A stretch of DNA of 8,120 nt from NCBI GenBank assembly GCA_934339215.1, contig CAKRHU010000054.1, positions 1 through 8,120 on the forward strand. Direction: 5' to 3'. Shown here piece after piece: positions 1 through 6,003 of this stretch. Both the position numbers and the translations under genes were made by a program. This DNA comes from an uncultured Lacticaseibacillus sp. Its GTDB lineage: Bacteria > Bacillota > Bacilli > Lactobacillales > Lactobacillaceae. Positions within the stretch are counted from its first letter, which is position 1; each line of letters begins with the position of its first letter. The notes under the pieces were generated by a model. The model was given only the letters and a program-made list of their open reading frames with translations, searched no databases and was not told where the DNA came from.

Positions 1-507
1 CGCCAAACCAAACTGGCCCAAGAATTTACCCATGTGATTCGCAACTTCGATAGTGAAATGGCGCAAAACGGAGTGATTGCTAAAACTACCGTGTTGTACT
101 TCCATGAAGAAGTGGCCAACGCCGAAGTCCAACACGCCTTACAATTAGACGAAGGCGCCAAAGTCTACAAACTGTTGCGTTTACGTTTTGCCGACGATCA
201 GCCAGTGGTGCTGGTCACCACATACTTAACGCGGGCTGGGCTGGATGATTTTGATCAAATCGACTTTGCCAACGCCTCTCTATATGAAGAATTAGATCAA
301 CGCGGGTTAACGATCACGCATATCGAACGTAAACTAGAGGTGCTGGCCGCAGACGAAACCACTGCCAGTTTATTGAATGTGAACACAGGAGCGCCGATTT
401 TTTACTTCCATACATACGGCCAAACCAAGGATCATCAACCGTTGGAATATTCGATCGCCAAATACCGCGGAGACAATAACTACTTTACGATTTCACTCGA
501 TCGCTAG
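1..507 (+). CDS. GntR-family transcriptional regulator, UTRA effector domain (5' truncated by window)
   Basis: The frame is open from the first base and ends at TAG 505-507, giving 168 residues. They look like the C-terminal UTRA ligand-binding domain of a GntR/HutC-type repressor: a helical start (QTKLAQEFTHVIRNF), then the segment YKLLRLRFADDQPVVLVTTY, where UTRA proteins carry 'lrRlR..dg.pi....tyl', then LYEELDQRGLTITHIERKLEV and a final strand PLEYSIAKYRGDNNYFTI. The N-terminal winged-helix DNA-binding domain should lie before the window, so the GTG at base 34 is very unlikely to be the true start. In this family a sugar, amino-sugar or other small metabolite bound by UTRA relieves repression, but the ligand cannot be read here. 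The 3' end overlaps the convergent ogt gene by 23 bp and no terminator is visible between them. Family assignment is secure; the regulon is unknown. Confidence 0.85.
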   Translation, partial: RQTKLAQEFTHVIRNFDSEMAQNGVIAKTTVLYFHEEVANAEVQHALQLDEGAKVYKLLRLRFADDQPVVLVTTYLTRAGLDDFDQIDFANASLYEELDQRGLTITHIERKLEVLAADETTASLLNVNTGAPIFYFHTYGQTKDHQPLEYSIAKYRGDNNYFTISLDR

Positions 508-991
508 CGCCTTCGAGTTTGAGCAAGGCCACTTTCCGCCACAAGCCACCGGCGTATCCGGTCATGGAACCATTAGTCCCGACCACACGATGGCATGGCA
601 CGATCACGCTCAGCGGATTATGCCCAACGGCGCCACCGATGGCACGCGCTGCGGTTTTATGGCCGAGCGTGGCACCAAGTCGATCAGCGAGTTGTTGATA
701 GGTCGCCACTTGCCCACGTGGAATGTCACACAGCGCTTGTTGTACGGACTGCCGATATGGCGTGCCGTTAAAATGTAAAGCGGGCCGCTTCAATTCACGA
801 CCTTCAAAATACGCCGACAACCAGGCGCGTGTTTGTTGCAACACCGCATTATCGCCAGTCGCGATCGTGCTCAAATCAAATTGACCGCTAAAATACGCTT
901 GCCCATCAAACCACACGCCGTAAAGTCCGGTATCATCAGCTAAAAGTGTCATTTGTCCAAGTGGCGACTCATACGTACACTGTTTTAACAT
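485..991 (-). CDS. ogt: Methylated-DNA--[protein]-cysteine S-methyltransferase
   Basis: This 168-residue protein reverses O6-alkylguanine and O4-alkylthymine damage in DNA by moving the alkyl group irreversibly onto its own cysteine. The active site VIVPCHRV puts the acceptor cysteine at residue 133. Other family marks are visible: the helix-turn-helix region VATYQQLADRLG (95-106), the arginine-finger segment ARAIGGA (R116), the asparagine-hinge segment GHNPLSV (123-129), the TGYAGGLWRK loop (144-153) and LLKLEG near the C-terminus, with E160 as the likely active-site glutamate. The length is usual for single-domain Ogt, without an Ada regulatory domain. The ATG at 989-991 is preceded by GGGAGGTG (998-1004 on this strand), which fixes the start. 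The gene is divergent from the fructosamine-kinase-family gene and convergent with the GntR gene, whose stop codon lies inside this 3' end. Confidence 0.95.
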   Translation of the reverse strand: MLKQCTYESPLGQMTLLADDTGLYGVWFDGQAYFSGQFDLSTIATGDNAVLQQTRAWLSAYFEGRELKRPALHFNGTPYRQSVQQALCDIPRGQVATYQQLADRLGATLGHKTAARAIGGAVGHNPLSVIVPCHRVVGTNGSMTGYAGGLWRKVALLKLEGASDRVKS

Positions 992-997
992 TTTGGC

Positions 998-1004
998 ACC
1001 TCCC
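998..1004 (-). promoter_or_regulatory. Ribosome binding site of ogt
   Basis: On the minus strand GGGAGGT lies 6 nt before the ATG at 989-991. It selects this start codon. Confidence 0.75.
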
Positions 1005-1041
1005 GTATGTTTCTATGATATACCAAACGCTTGTTCTAATG
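1005..1041. promoter_or_regulatory. Shared divergent promoter region for ogt and the fructosamine-kinase-family gene
   Basis: Only 64 bp separate the two divergent start codons. One AT-rich box can serve both directions: TATGAT (1014-1019) is a 5/6 match to a -10 for the plus strand, and on the minus strand the overlapping TATCAT can be read with TTCATT 17 nt upstream. Both -35 candidates are weak (TTTTGG at 991-996 for the plus strand). The two promoters would overlap physically, so initiation in the two directions may compete. This is read from consensus only. Confidence 0.4.
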
Positions 1042-1055
1042 AAAGGAATTTGCTC

Positions 1056-1919
1056 ATGGACAAAAAATGGCTTTCAAAATTACCCTTACCAGAAATCACC
1101 ACCGTCACATCGATCCCTGGTGGGGACGTCAATCAAGCGTATCATCTGACTGCTGCCAAACAAGATTATTTCCTATTAGTGCAAACCGGCCAACCGGCTA
1201 GTTTTTATGCTGGCGAAGTCGCCGGGCTGCAGGCTTTTCAACAAGCTGACATCACCGCACCGCATGTGATCGCGCATGGTCAGATCTACGGCGATGCGTA
1301 TTTAGTTTTAGATTACTTACCACAAGGCGCCGGATCACAAGCCGACCTCGGGCATTTAGTGGCGCAACTCCACCAATTCAAAAGCCCGACTGGCCGCTTC
1401 GGTTTCAGTCAGCCTTATGCTGGCACCAGCGTCAGTTTTGCCAATGCTTGGAGTGACTCTTGGACGCAAAGTTTCGTCAATCAACGCTTAGATGTGTTGG
1501 ACGCGAGTTTATTAAATAAACAATTATGGGCGGACGACCAACGCGCACAGTTTCTAACCGCACGTGAGCAGATCATCGAAAGCTTAAGTCAACATCATAG
1601 CCAACCAGTTTTATTACATGGCGATTTATGGTCAGGCAATTATATGTTCTTACAAGACGGCCGCCCTGCTTTGATCGACCCTGCCGCTTGGTATGGCGAT
1701 CGGGAATTTGATTTAGGCATCACCACAGTATTTGGCGGGTTTACTTCAGACTTTTATCGCGGTTATGCGAGTCAGTATCCATTAGATGCAGGCTTTGAAC
1801 AACGCCAACACTTCTATCGCCTGTATTATTTGATGGTCCATCTCGACAAATTCGGCGTCACCTATCAGCGTGCCGTGCAAGTGGAACTCAATATGATCAC
1901 CCAACAGTCTCGAGCATGA
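1056..1919 (+). CDS. Fructosamine kinase family protein (aminoglycoside-phosphotransferase fold)
   Basis: The predicted protein has 287 residues. The start is ATG 1056, with AAAGGA (1042-1047) eight bases upstream; an in-frame extension to 993 has no ribosome binding site and would overlap the ogt leader. The fold is that of the fructosamine-3-kinase/YniA family, cytosolic kinases that phosphorylate Amadori adducts or related amino-sugar substrates. Visible marks are a glycine-rich loop GGDVNQAY (22-29), E54 in GEVAGL, the catalytic loop HGDLWSGN (188-195, D190 as base, N195 metal ligand), and IDPAAWYGDREFDL (207-220) followed by FGGF. The HGDLWSGN and DPA.YGDRE.DL signatures separate it from general APH kinases. 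The residue expected to be the ATP-binding lysine (FVK in YniA) is leucine 41 here (YFLLVQ). The gene is monocistronic, and its stop codon lies inside the terminator stem. Substrate is not established. Confidence 0.88.
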   Translation: MDKKWLSKLPLPEITTVTSIPGGDVNQAYHLTAAKQDYFLLVQTGQPASFYAGEVAGLQAFQQADITAPHVIAHGQIYGDAYLVLDYLPQGAGSQADLGHLVAQLHQFKSPTGRFGFSQPYAGTSVSFANAWSDSWTQSFVNQRLDVLDASLLNKQLWADDQRAQFLTAREQIIESLSQHHSQPVLLHGDLWSGNYMFLQDGRPALIDPAAWYGDREFDLGITTVFGGFTSDFYRGYASQYPLDAGFEQRQHFYRLYYLMVHLDKFGVTYQRAVQVELNMITQQSRA

Positions 1920-1933
1920 GGCTGTTTTTATTT
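1903..1933 (+). terminator. Intrinsic terminator of the fructosamine-kinase-family gene
   Basis: AACAGTCTC (1903-1911) pairs with GAGGCTGTT (1918-1926), nine pairs including one G-U, around the loop GAGCAT, and is followed by TTTATTT. The stop codon TGA (1917-1919) lies in the loop and first descending stem bases, so coding and termination signals overlap. Confidence 0.85.
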
Positions 1934-1981
1934 ATGAGAAACGAAAGAGAACAAAAACTGGAAAATTATCTCATTTTTCGT

Positions 1982-2005
1982 ATCTCGCGCATATAATAGC
2001 GAGAT
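1982..2005. promoter_or_regulatory. Inverted repeat enclosing a TATAAT box (possible operator/promoter)
   Basis: Perfect 7-bp arms ATCTCGC (1982-1988) and GCGAGAT (1999-2005) surround a 10-nt spacer that contains TATAAT (1992-1997). The hexamer 17 bp upstream (TCTCAT) is a poor -35, so any promoter here would be weak or activator dependent. The site is about 140 bp upstream of oppA. It has no T-run and so is not a terminator. Function is inferred only. Confidence 0.35.
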
Positions 2006-2084
2006 TAGCCGACACCTGGTTTTGAATTTTAGACAAATATGAATGGTTTGTGACATTTTTATGGGCAAAAATTTGATTTTACCA

Positions 2085-2113
2085 TTGACTTTCATTCAAT
2101 TTTAATCTAAATT
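2085..2113 (+). promoter_or_regulatory. Probable sigma-A promoter of oppA
   Basis: TTGACT (2085-2090), 17 nt of AT-rich spacer and TAAATT (2108-2113) give a near-consensus -35 and a moderate -10. Transcription would begin near 2120, leaving a short leader of about 20 nt before the AGGGGG ribosome binding site (2130-2135). Confidence 0.55.
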
Positions 2114-2142
2114 AAGGACCATAAACATTAGGGGGCACACTT

Positions 2143-3792
2143 ATGAAGATGAAAAAAGGCATGACGGCCGGCGCCGTATTATTAGCATCCGCCGCCTTAC
2201 TTGCCGCTTGCGGGGGCAAATCCTCTTCTAGCAGCGACAAAGCAACAAAGAGCAACACTTGGACTCGGATGGTTGGCGATGTGATTTCCACCATGGACCC
2301 ATCCACCAACACCGATGTTATCGGTGGTCAACAATTAGTTGATACTATGGAAGGTTTGTACCGCTATAACGGCACTAAACTTGAACCAGCTTTGGCTAAG
2401 TCTGTGGCTAAGCCAACAAACAATGGTAAAACATATACCTTCGACTTGCGTAAGTCTACTTGGTCTAACGGCAAAGCCGTAACGGCTAAAGATTTCGTTT
2501 TCGGCTGGCAACGCACGGTTGATCCAAAGACCAAGTCTCAATATGCTTACCTCTTCTCCGGCATCAAGAACGCTGACGCTATCATGGCTGGCAAGAAAGA
2601 TGCTAAGACTTTAGGCGTTAAGGCTATTGGCGATTACAAGTTACAAGTCACCTTGGAAAAGGCTTTGCCTTACTTCAACACCATGATGGTCAACCCCGCC
2701 TTCTTCCCACAATCTAAGACCATGGTCGACAAGGCTGGTAAGAAGTACGGGACGCAAGCTAAGTACATTTTGACCAACGGCCCTTACACGCTGAAGTCTT
2801 GGAATGGTACTGGTAACACTTGGACTGAAACCAAGAACCCGAAGTACTGGAACGCCAAGAACGTCAAGCTTAAGAATATCACGACCCAAGTGGTCAAGGA
2901 TCCTTCCACTGCCAACAACTTGTACAAGTCTGGCAAGCTTGATGACGCAGGCTTGACTGGTTCCTTAGCCGCTCAAGCAAAGACCAACAAAGACTACAAA
3001 GGCTTGAAGGAATCCGCTACTTTCTATCTTGAACTGAATGAAAAGAAAGTGCCTGCATTCAAGAACGTTAAGATCCGTCAAGCCATCTCAATGGCCATCG
3101 ACCGCAAAGCCTTCATCAAGTCTGTCATCAAAGACTCCTCGATCCCAGGCAAGACGGTGACCCCACAAGGCCTGTTCTCCGATCCTGATGATTCTTCGGT
3201 TGACTTTGCTAAAGACGCTGCCAAAGGCGAAACCAGCAAGTACACTGACTACAACTTGGCTGAAGCTAAGAAGCTTTGGGACGAAGGTAAGAAAGAAGCT
3301 GGGATTACCAGCTTAACGGTTGCCATGAACGGTGATGATACTGACGCTTCCAAGAGCATGTCCGAATACCTGCAAAACGCTTTACAAAAGCTCGATGGTT
3401 TGAAGGTCTCCATCAACTCCTTACCATTCAAGACCCGTTTAGCACGTTCTGCATCTAAGGACTTCGACATGGTTATCACTGGCTGGTCTGCTGACTTCCC
3501 AGATGCCATCTCCTTCCTTGACCTGTTCACTACCGGTGGTTCTTACAACGACGGCTCATGGTCTAACGCTCAATACGATAAGCTCATCGAAGCTTCCAAG
3601 ACTACTGACGCGACGAACCCATCCAAGCGTTATGATGACTTGAAGCAAGCTGAACAGATCCTGATGAAGGACCAAGGCGTTGTGCCTATTTACCAACGTG
3701 TCTCCGCTCACCTAGTTAACCCTGCTTTGAAGGGTGCCACTTACAGCCCAGCCGGCATGTACAACTATGTTGGCGCAACGTTGAAGCGTTAA
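2143..3792 (+). CDS. oppA: Oligopeptide ABC transporter substrate-binding lipoprotein
   Basis: This 549-residue extracytoplasmic solute-binding protein (SBP_bac_5/OppA family) captures peptides at the outer face of the membrane and delivers them to an Opp permease. The N-terminus is a lipoprotein signal: KMKK, a hydrophobic stretch, then lipobox LAAC with C23 as the acylated residue, followed by a Ser-rich linker (27-31). Family landmarks are LRKSTWSNGKAVTAKDFVFG (about 102-121), TNGPYTLKSW (211-220) and VKIRQAISMAIDR (309-321). The ATG at 2143 has AGGGGG seven bases upstream. No oppB, C, D or F follows and a strong terminator closes the gene, so it is a stand-alone binding protein that must use permeases encoded elsewhere. 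Lysine is written mostly AAG and Asn/Phe mostly AAC/TTC, unlike neighbouring genes that favour AAA, which suggests high expression. Peptide specificity is unknown. Confidence 0.93.
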   Translation: MKMKKGMTAGAVLLASAALLAACGGKSSSSSDKATKSNTWTRMVGDVISTMDPSTNTDVIGGQQLVDTMEGLYRYNGTKLEPALAKSVAKPTNNGKTYTFDLRKSTWSNGKAVTAKDFVFGWQRTVDPKTKSQYAYLFSGIKNADAIMAGKKDAKTLGVKAIGDYKLQVTLEKALPYFNTMMVNPAFFPQSKTMVDKAGKKYGTQAKYILTNGPYTLKSWNGTGNTWTETKNPKYWNAKNVKLKNITTQVVKDPSTANNLYKSGKLDDAGLTGSLAAQAKTNKDYKGLKESATFYLELNEKKVPAFKNVKIRQAISMAIDRKAFIKSVIKDSSIPGKTVTPQGLFSDPDDSSVDFAKDAAKGETSKYTDYNLAEAKKLWDEGKKEAGITSLTVAMNGDDTDASKSMSEYLQNALQKLDGLKVSINSLPFKTRLARSASKDFDMVITGWSADFPDAISFLDLFTTGGSYNDGSWSNAQYDKLIEASKTTDATNPSKRYDDLKQAEQILMKDQGVVPIYQRVSAHLVNPALKGATYSPAGMYNYVGATLKR

Positions 3793-3803
3793 TTTCGTCA
3801 ATT

Positions 3804-3835
3804 AAAAGTCCATCTCTTCGGAGGTGGATTTTTTT
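3804..3835 (+). terminator. Intrinsic terminator of oppA with UUCG tetraloop
   Basis: AGTCCATCTC (3807-3816) pairs with GAGGTGGATT (3821-3830) around a TTCG loop closed by C-G, a very stable tetraloop. A-rich bases before the stem face the T-run after it (to 3835). It lies 12 nt after the oppA stop codon. Confidence 0.93.
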
Positions 3836-3848
3836 GACGTTAAAAGGT

Positions 3849-3907
3849 CTCGTTGTGATCACAATTTCGCCGCATTTCGCCGGTAGTATTTACAACATAG
3901 AAACGAG
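3849..3907. repeat. Palindrome and 10-bp direct repeats after oppA
   Basis: TTGTGATCACAA (3853-3864) is a perfect 12-bp palindrome. It is followed by two copies of ATTTCGCCG (3864-3872 and 3874-3882) spaced one helical turn apart. CTCGTT (3849-3854) and AACGAG (3902-3907) could close the whole block as a weak stem. No gene is seen here. Palindrome plus turn-spaced repeats could be a protein-binding site, but no regulator can be named. Confidence 0.4.
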
Positions 3908-4036
3908 CTACCCCCTCTTTTCTACCCCACTTTTTCATTTTCAACGTTGAATCGGTGCCCGCCGGTTCAACATCACTCCTCCAAAGTGATAGTAATAACC
4001 CCAACCTTTTGCCGCCAAGCCCATGGCGGCTTTTTT
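3900..4036 (+). ncRNA. Candidate small RNA with C-rich loops and intrinsic terminator
   Basis: Three hairpins follow each other in a stretch with no credible ORF. The first is GTTGAATCGG/CCGGTTCAAC (3946-3955 with 3962-3971, ten pairs with one G-U). The second is ATCACT/AGTGAT (3972-3977 with 3985-3990), with CCTCC in its loop. The third is GCCGCCA/TGGCGGC (4011-4030), followed by six T. Unpaired pieces are C-rich: ACCCCCTC (3910-3917), TACCCC (3923-3928), CCTCC (3978-3982) and AACCCCAACC (3997-4006). Such motifs can pair with Shine-Dalgarno sequences, as in RsaE/RoxS-type Gram-positive sRNAs. The oppA terminator ends 64 nt earlier, so this terminator needs its own transcript. The promoter is unclear (TAGTAT 3884-3889 or TACAAC 3891-3896, both without a good -35), and the 5' end given is approximate. 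Confidence 0.42.
4011..4036 (+). terminator. Intrinsic terminator in the oppA downstream region
   Basis: GCCGCCA (4011-4017) and TGGCGGC (4024-4030) form a perfect 7-bp GC-rich stem with loop AGCCCA, followed by TTTTTT (4031-4036). It serves a plus-strand transcript that is not oppA, which already ends at 3835. It is most simply the end of the candidate small RNA. Confidence 0.8.
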
Positions 4037-4044
4037 GTTTCCCA

Positions 4045-4120
4045 GTGATTTCCGAAGCGTATTTAGTGGACCGGGTAGCCTACGCGTAGCTAGCCTTGTC
4101 CACGTTGCTTCGAAAATCAC
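4045..4120 (+). repeat. Large hairpin element, copy 1 (E1)
   Basis: The outer arms GTGATTTCCGAAGC (4045-4058) and GCTTCGAAAATCAC (4107-4120) pair over 14 positions with one mismatch. An inner stem GTGGAC/GTCCAC (4066-4071 with 4098-4103) follows, then GGTAGC facing GCTAGCC with one bulged G, with the palindrome CTACGCGTAG (4080-4089) near the tip. It is flanked by direct repeats TTCCCAG at 4039-4045 and 4125-4131. The internal core (TTTAG near the left arm, GCTAG and TGTC near the right arm) recurs in copies 2 and 3. It has no coding potential. Confidence 0.75.
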
Positions 4121-4130
4121 GACATTCCCA

Positions 4131-4232
4131 GAGCTTTTTGAAGCGGATTTAGCTGCTAGGCAACGAATTGAGCCCGGCTTGGTTCAGTTCGCTGAGCGTA
4201 GCTAGATGTATCAGCGCTGCTTCAAAAAGTTC
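4131..4232 (+). repeat. Large hairpin element, copy 2 (E2)
   Basis: The outer arms GAGCTTTTTGAAGC (4131-4144) and GCTTCAAAAAGTTC (4219-4232) pair over all 14 positions with one G-U. Inside, TTTAGCT and AGCTAGA regions can pair. The tip is an 11-pair stem, CGAATTGAGCC (4164-4174) with GGTTCAGTTCG (4181-4191), around loop CGGCTT. It lies 10 bp after copy 1 in the same orientation, and both copies are followed by CGACA and then CCAG. The arms differ from those of copy 1 yet stay complementary. Confidence 0.75.
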
Positions 4233-4299
4233 GACAACGACCAGTGATCCGCTTTGCCAATTCGAGGGCCTAATATCATCGTCTTTTCAAGACACGTGC

Positions 4300-4335
4300 T
4301 ACAATGAAACAATAATCGCTTTTTCAGTTAGGAGG
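4300..4335 (+). promoter_or_regulatory. Extended -10 promoter and ribosome binding site of the membrane protein gene
   Basis: TACAAT (4300-4305) is preceded by TGC, giving an extended -10 (TGnTACAAT) that can work without the -35, which is poor here (CATCGT at 4277-4282). AGGAGG (4330-4335) lies six bases before the TTG start codon at 4342. It decides that start over in-frame upstream ATGs, which fall inside the hairpin elements. Confidence 0.6.
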
Positions 4336-4341
4336 CCCCAT

Positions 4342-6003
4342 TTGACTTCCAAAAAACAAACATCCCTGCATCTTTTGATTTTGTTGGTCATCGCGATCGT
4401 CATCTGCCTGCCTTTTTTGACCATGGGCAAAATTTATAATCAAGATGATTTCCTATTTCATAAAGCCCGAATGCTGGCCTACTACACGTCAGTCACAAAA
4501 TACCACGACTTCTTGCCCCGGGTATTGCCGAGTATGGCTGGTGACTTTGGCTATGCCGTGGATATTTTCTACAATTCATTGGCTTTGTTGCCTTTTGTCT
4601 TATTTAAGGCGCTACTTGGCGGCTTCGTCTTACCATACAACTTGTATTTACTCACGTTGACGATCACCGCCGCTTTGATTGCTTACGGCTGTGCACGCAA
4701 GCTTTTCAAGCCTCAACAAGCAATACTTGGTGCCATATTGTATACCACCAACACCTACCGCTTGATCGACTTATTCGTGCGCGGAGATATCGGCGAAAGT
4801 TTGGCCATCATGATTTTGCCCCTAGTTGCGTTGGGCTTTTATCGCAGTTTACAACCTGATCCGCATTGGCGCACATTGGCCATTGGCATGACAATTTTGT
4901 TTATCGTTCATCCTTTGTCTGCCGGCATCGCGACAGTTTTGATGATCGGCTTTGACGTTTATCGTGCCATCGCACATCGCCTCAGCAAAAGCCAATTTCT
5001 GACGCAAGTCCGCGCAGCGCTAACTGCAATGACTTTGACCTTATTTCTCACGGGACCGATGTTAGAACAGACGGCTTATCAAAAACTCCAACTCAGTCGC
5101 GCGCCTGCGTTATGGCCAGTTGGCTTGAACTTCTCATTGACCAAGCTGCTGAGCAACTCATTGAGTAATGCCAGTGGCGTTTGGGCGAAAATCAGCCCTA
5201 GTATCGGGCCATTAGCCTTATTGGTAATGATTTACGCGCTGTTTCACTTCAAAACCAGTTCAAAAAGCGACCGCCGGCTGACAGCCGCCACGTGGATCTT
5301 ATTCATTTTGTCGAGTAATTTAATGTTGTGGTCGATCATTCAGCATAGTTTTTTGGCGACGTTGCAATTTGAATGGCGCTTATTGATGGTCGTGGCGTTG
5401 TTCAGTGCGGTGCTCGCCATGCGCCTGATCCATCACCATCAAGGAATGTTGATCATCGTCGCTTCGATTTTAGCGGTATCGTTCAACTATGCTGTCGTCG
5501 ATAGTTTCAAAGGCCAAGCAGGACTTTTAGTGATCACCGACAAAAATGCCAACGTCGCCAACAATGCCATCGGCGGCACTTATGATTATTTGCCGACCAA
5601 CGTCAGTTCCACGATCGCTACAGATAAACACCGTAACACCTTCGCCACTGCCGAATCAGGGATCACTTTGGCCGGGTTTGGCACGCGCACCGGCCAACAA
5701 TCCAATGGCGCTGAAACTTACGAAATTACCTCGACATCGCGAAAATCTGGCTTGATTCTGTTGCCAAAAATCGCCTACAAAGGCTATACGATCAGTTCCA
5801 TGACCAAAACTTATCGCGTCCAAAACGTCAACGGTTTATTAGGCGTCGAAGTCGGCCGCGCCCATCCCACTGCTTTAACCGTGCAGTACACTGGCACTTG
5901 GATCCAACACCTGACCACCATGATTTCCTTGATCGTAGCATTAAGCTCATTATGGACTTGGCTACGCTCAAAACAGCATCCCCACCAACCAGCCATTCAT
6001 TAA
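4342..6003 (+). CDS. Polytopic membrane protein, PTPS-related / YfhO-like family
   Basis: The protein has 553 residues from a TTG start placed by AGGAGG six bases upstream; the in-frame extension to 4168 runs back through the promoter and the E2 hairpin and is rejected. There are about ten hydrophobic spans (for example 9-28, 76-96, 101-117, 127-136, 152-168, 177-204, 225-238, 287-302, 316-334, 347-361, 368-384), a large outer domain (about 385-520) and a final span near 521-540. Residues typical of the membrane region called 6-pyruvoyl-tetrahydropterin-synthase-related are present: DDFLFHKAR (35-43), GDFGYAVDIFYN (67-78), YRLIDLFVRGDIGES (139-153), HPLS (190-193) and FEWR (343-346). Acidic residues after the first span resemble GT-C-fold glycosyltransferases, so a role in cell-envelope glycan assembly is inferred. 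The name does not imply pterin synthesis. The 3' end overlaps the convergent broken gene by 36 bp. Confidence 0.8.
   Translation: MTSKKQTSLHLLILLVIAIVICLPFLTMGKIYNQDDFLFHKARMLAYYTSVTKYHDFLPRVLPSMAGDFGYAVDIFYNSLALLPFVLFKALLGGFVLPYNLYLLTLTITAALIAYGCARKLFKPQQAILGAILYTTNTYRLIDLFVRGDIGESLAIMILPLVALGFYRSLQPDPHWRTLAIGMTILFIVHPLSAGIATVLMIGFDVYRAIAHRLSKSQFLTQVRAALTAMTLTLFLTGPMLEQTAYQKLQLSRAPALWPVGLNFSLTKLLSNSLSNASGVWAKISPSIGPLALLVMIYALFHFKTSSKSDRRLTAATWILFILSSNLMLWSIIQHSFLATLQFEWRLLMVVALFSAVLAMRLIHHHQGMLIIVASILAVSFNYAVVDSFKGQAGLLVITDKNANVANNAIGGTYDYLPTNVSSTIATDKHRNTFATAESGITLAGFGTRTGQQSNGAETYEITSTSRKSGLILLPKIAYKGYTISSMTKTYRVQNVNGLLGVEVGRAHPTALTVQYTGTWIQHLTTMISLIVALSSLWTWLRSKQHPHQPAIH

Noticed and set aside
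993..1055. Start of the fructosamine-kinase-family gene at 993
   Set aside because: It lies directly beside the ogt start and over the promoter region with no ribosome binding site; ATG 1056 has AAAGGA and matches the family N-terminus.
1951..1975. CodY-like box upstream of oppA (ACTGGAAAATT)
   Set aside because: Only one half resembles AATTTTCWGAAAATT; about 9 of 15 positions match, too few for a call in AT-rich sequence.
4045..4232. Integron attC sites
   Set aside because: The hairpins have an unpaired base as attC sites do, but the GTTRRRY/RYYYAAC ends and any integrase or cassette context are missing.
4045..4232. CRISPR array
   Set aside because: Two palindromic units of different length with different arms and no spacers of regular size; no cas genes.
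4168..4341. In-frame N-terminal extension of the membrane protein back to ATG 4168
   Set aside because: It would translate through half of E2 and the extended -10 promoter, has no ribosome binding site, and the extra residues are not membrane-like. TTG 4342 has AGGAGG at ideal spacing.
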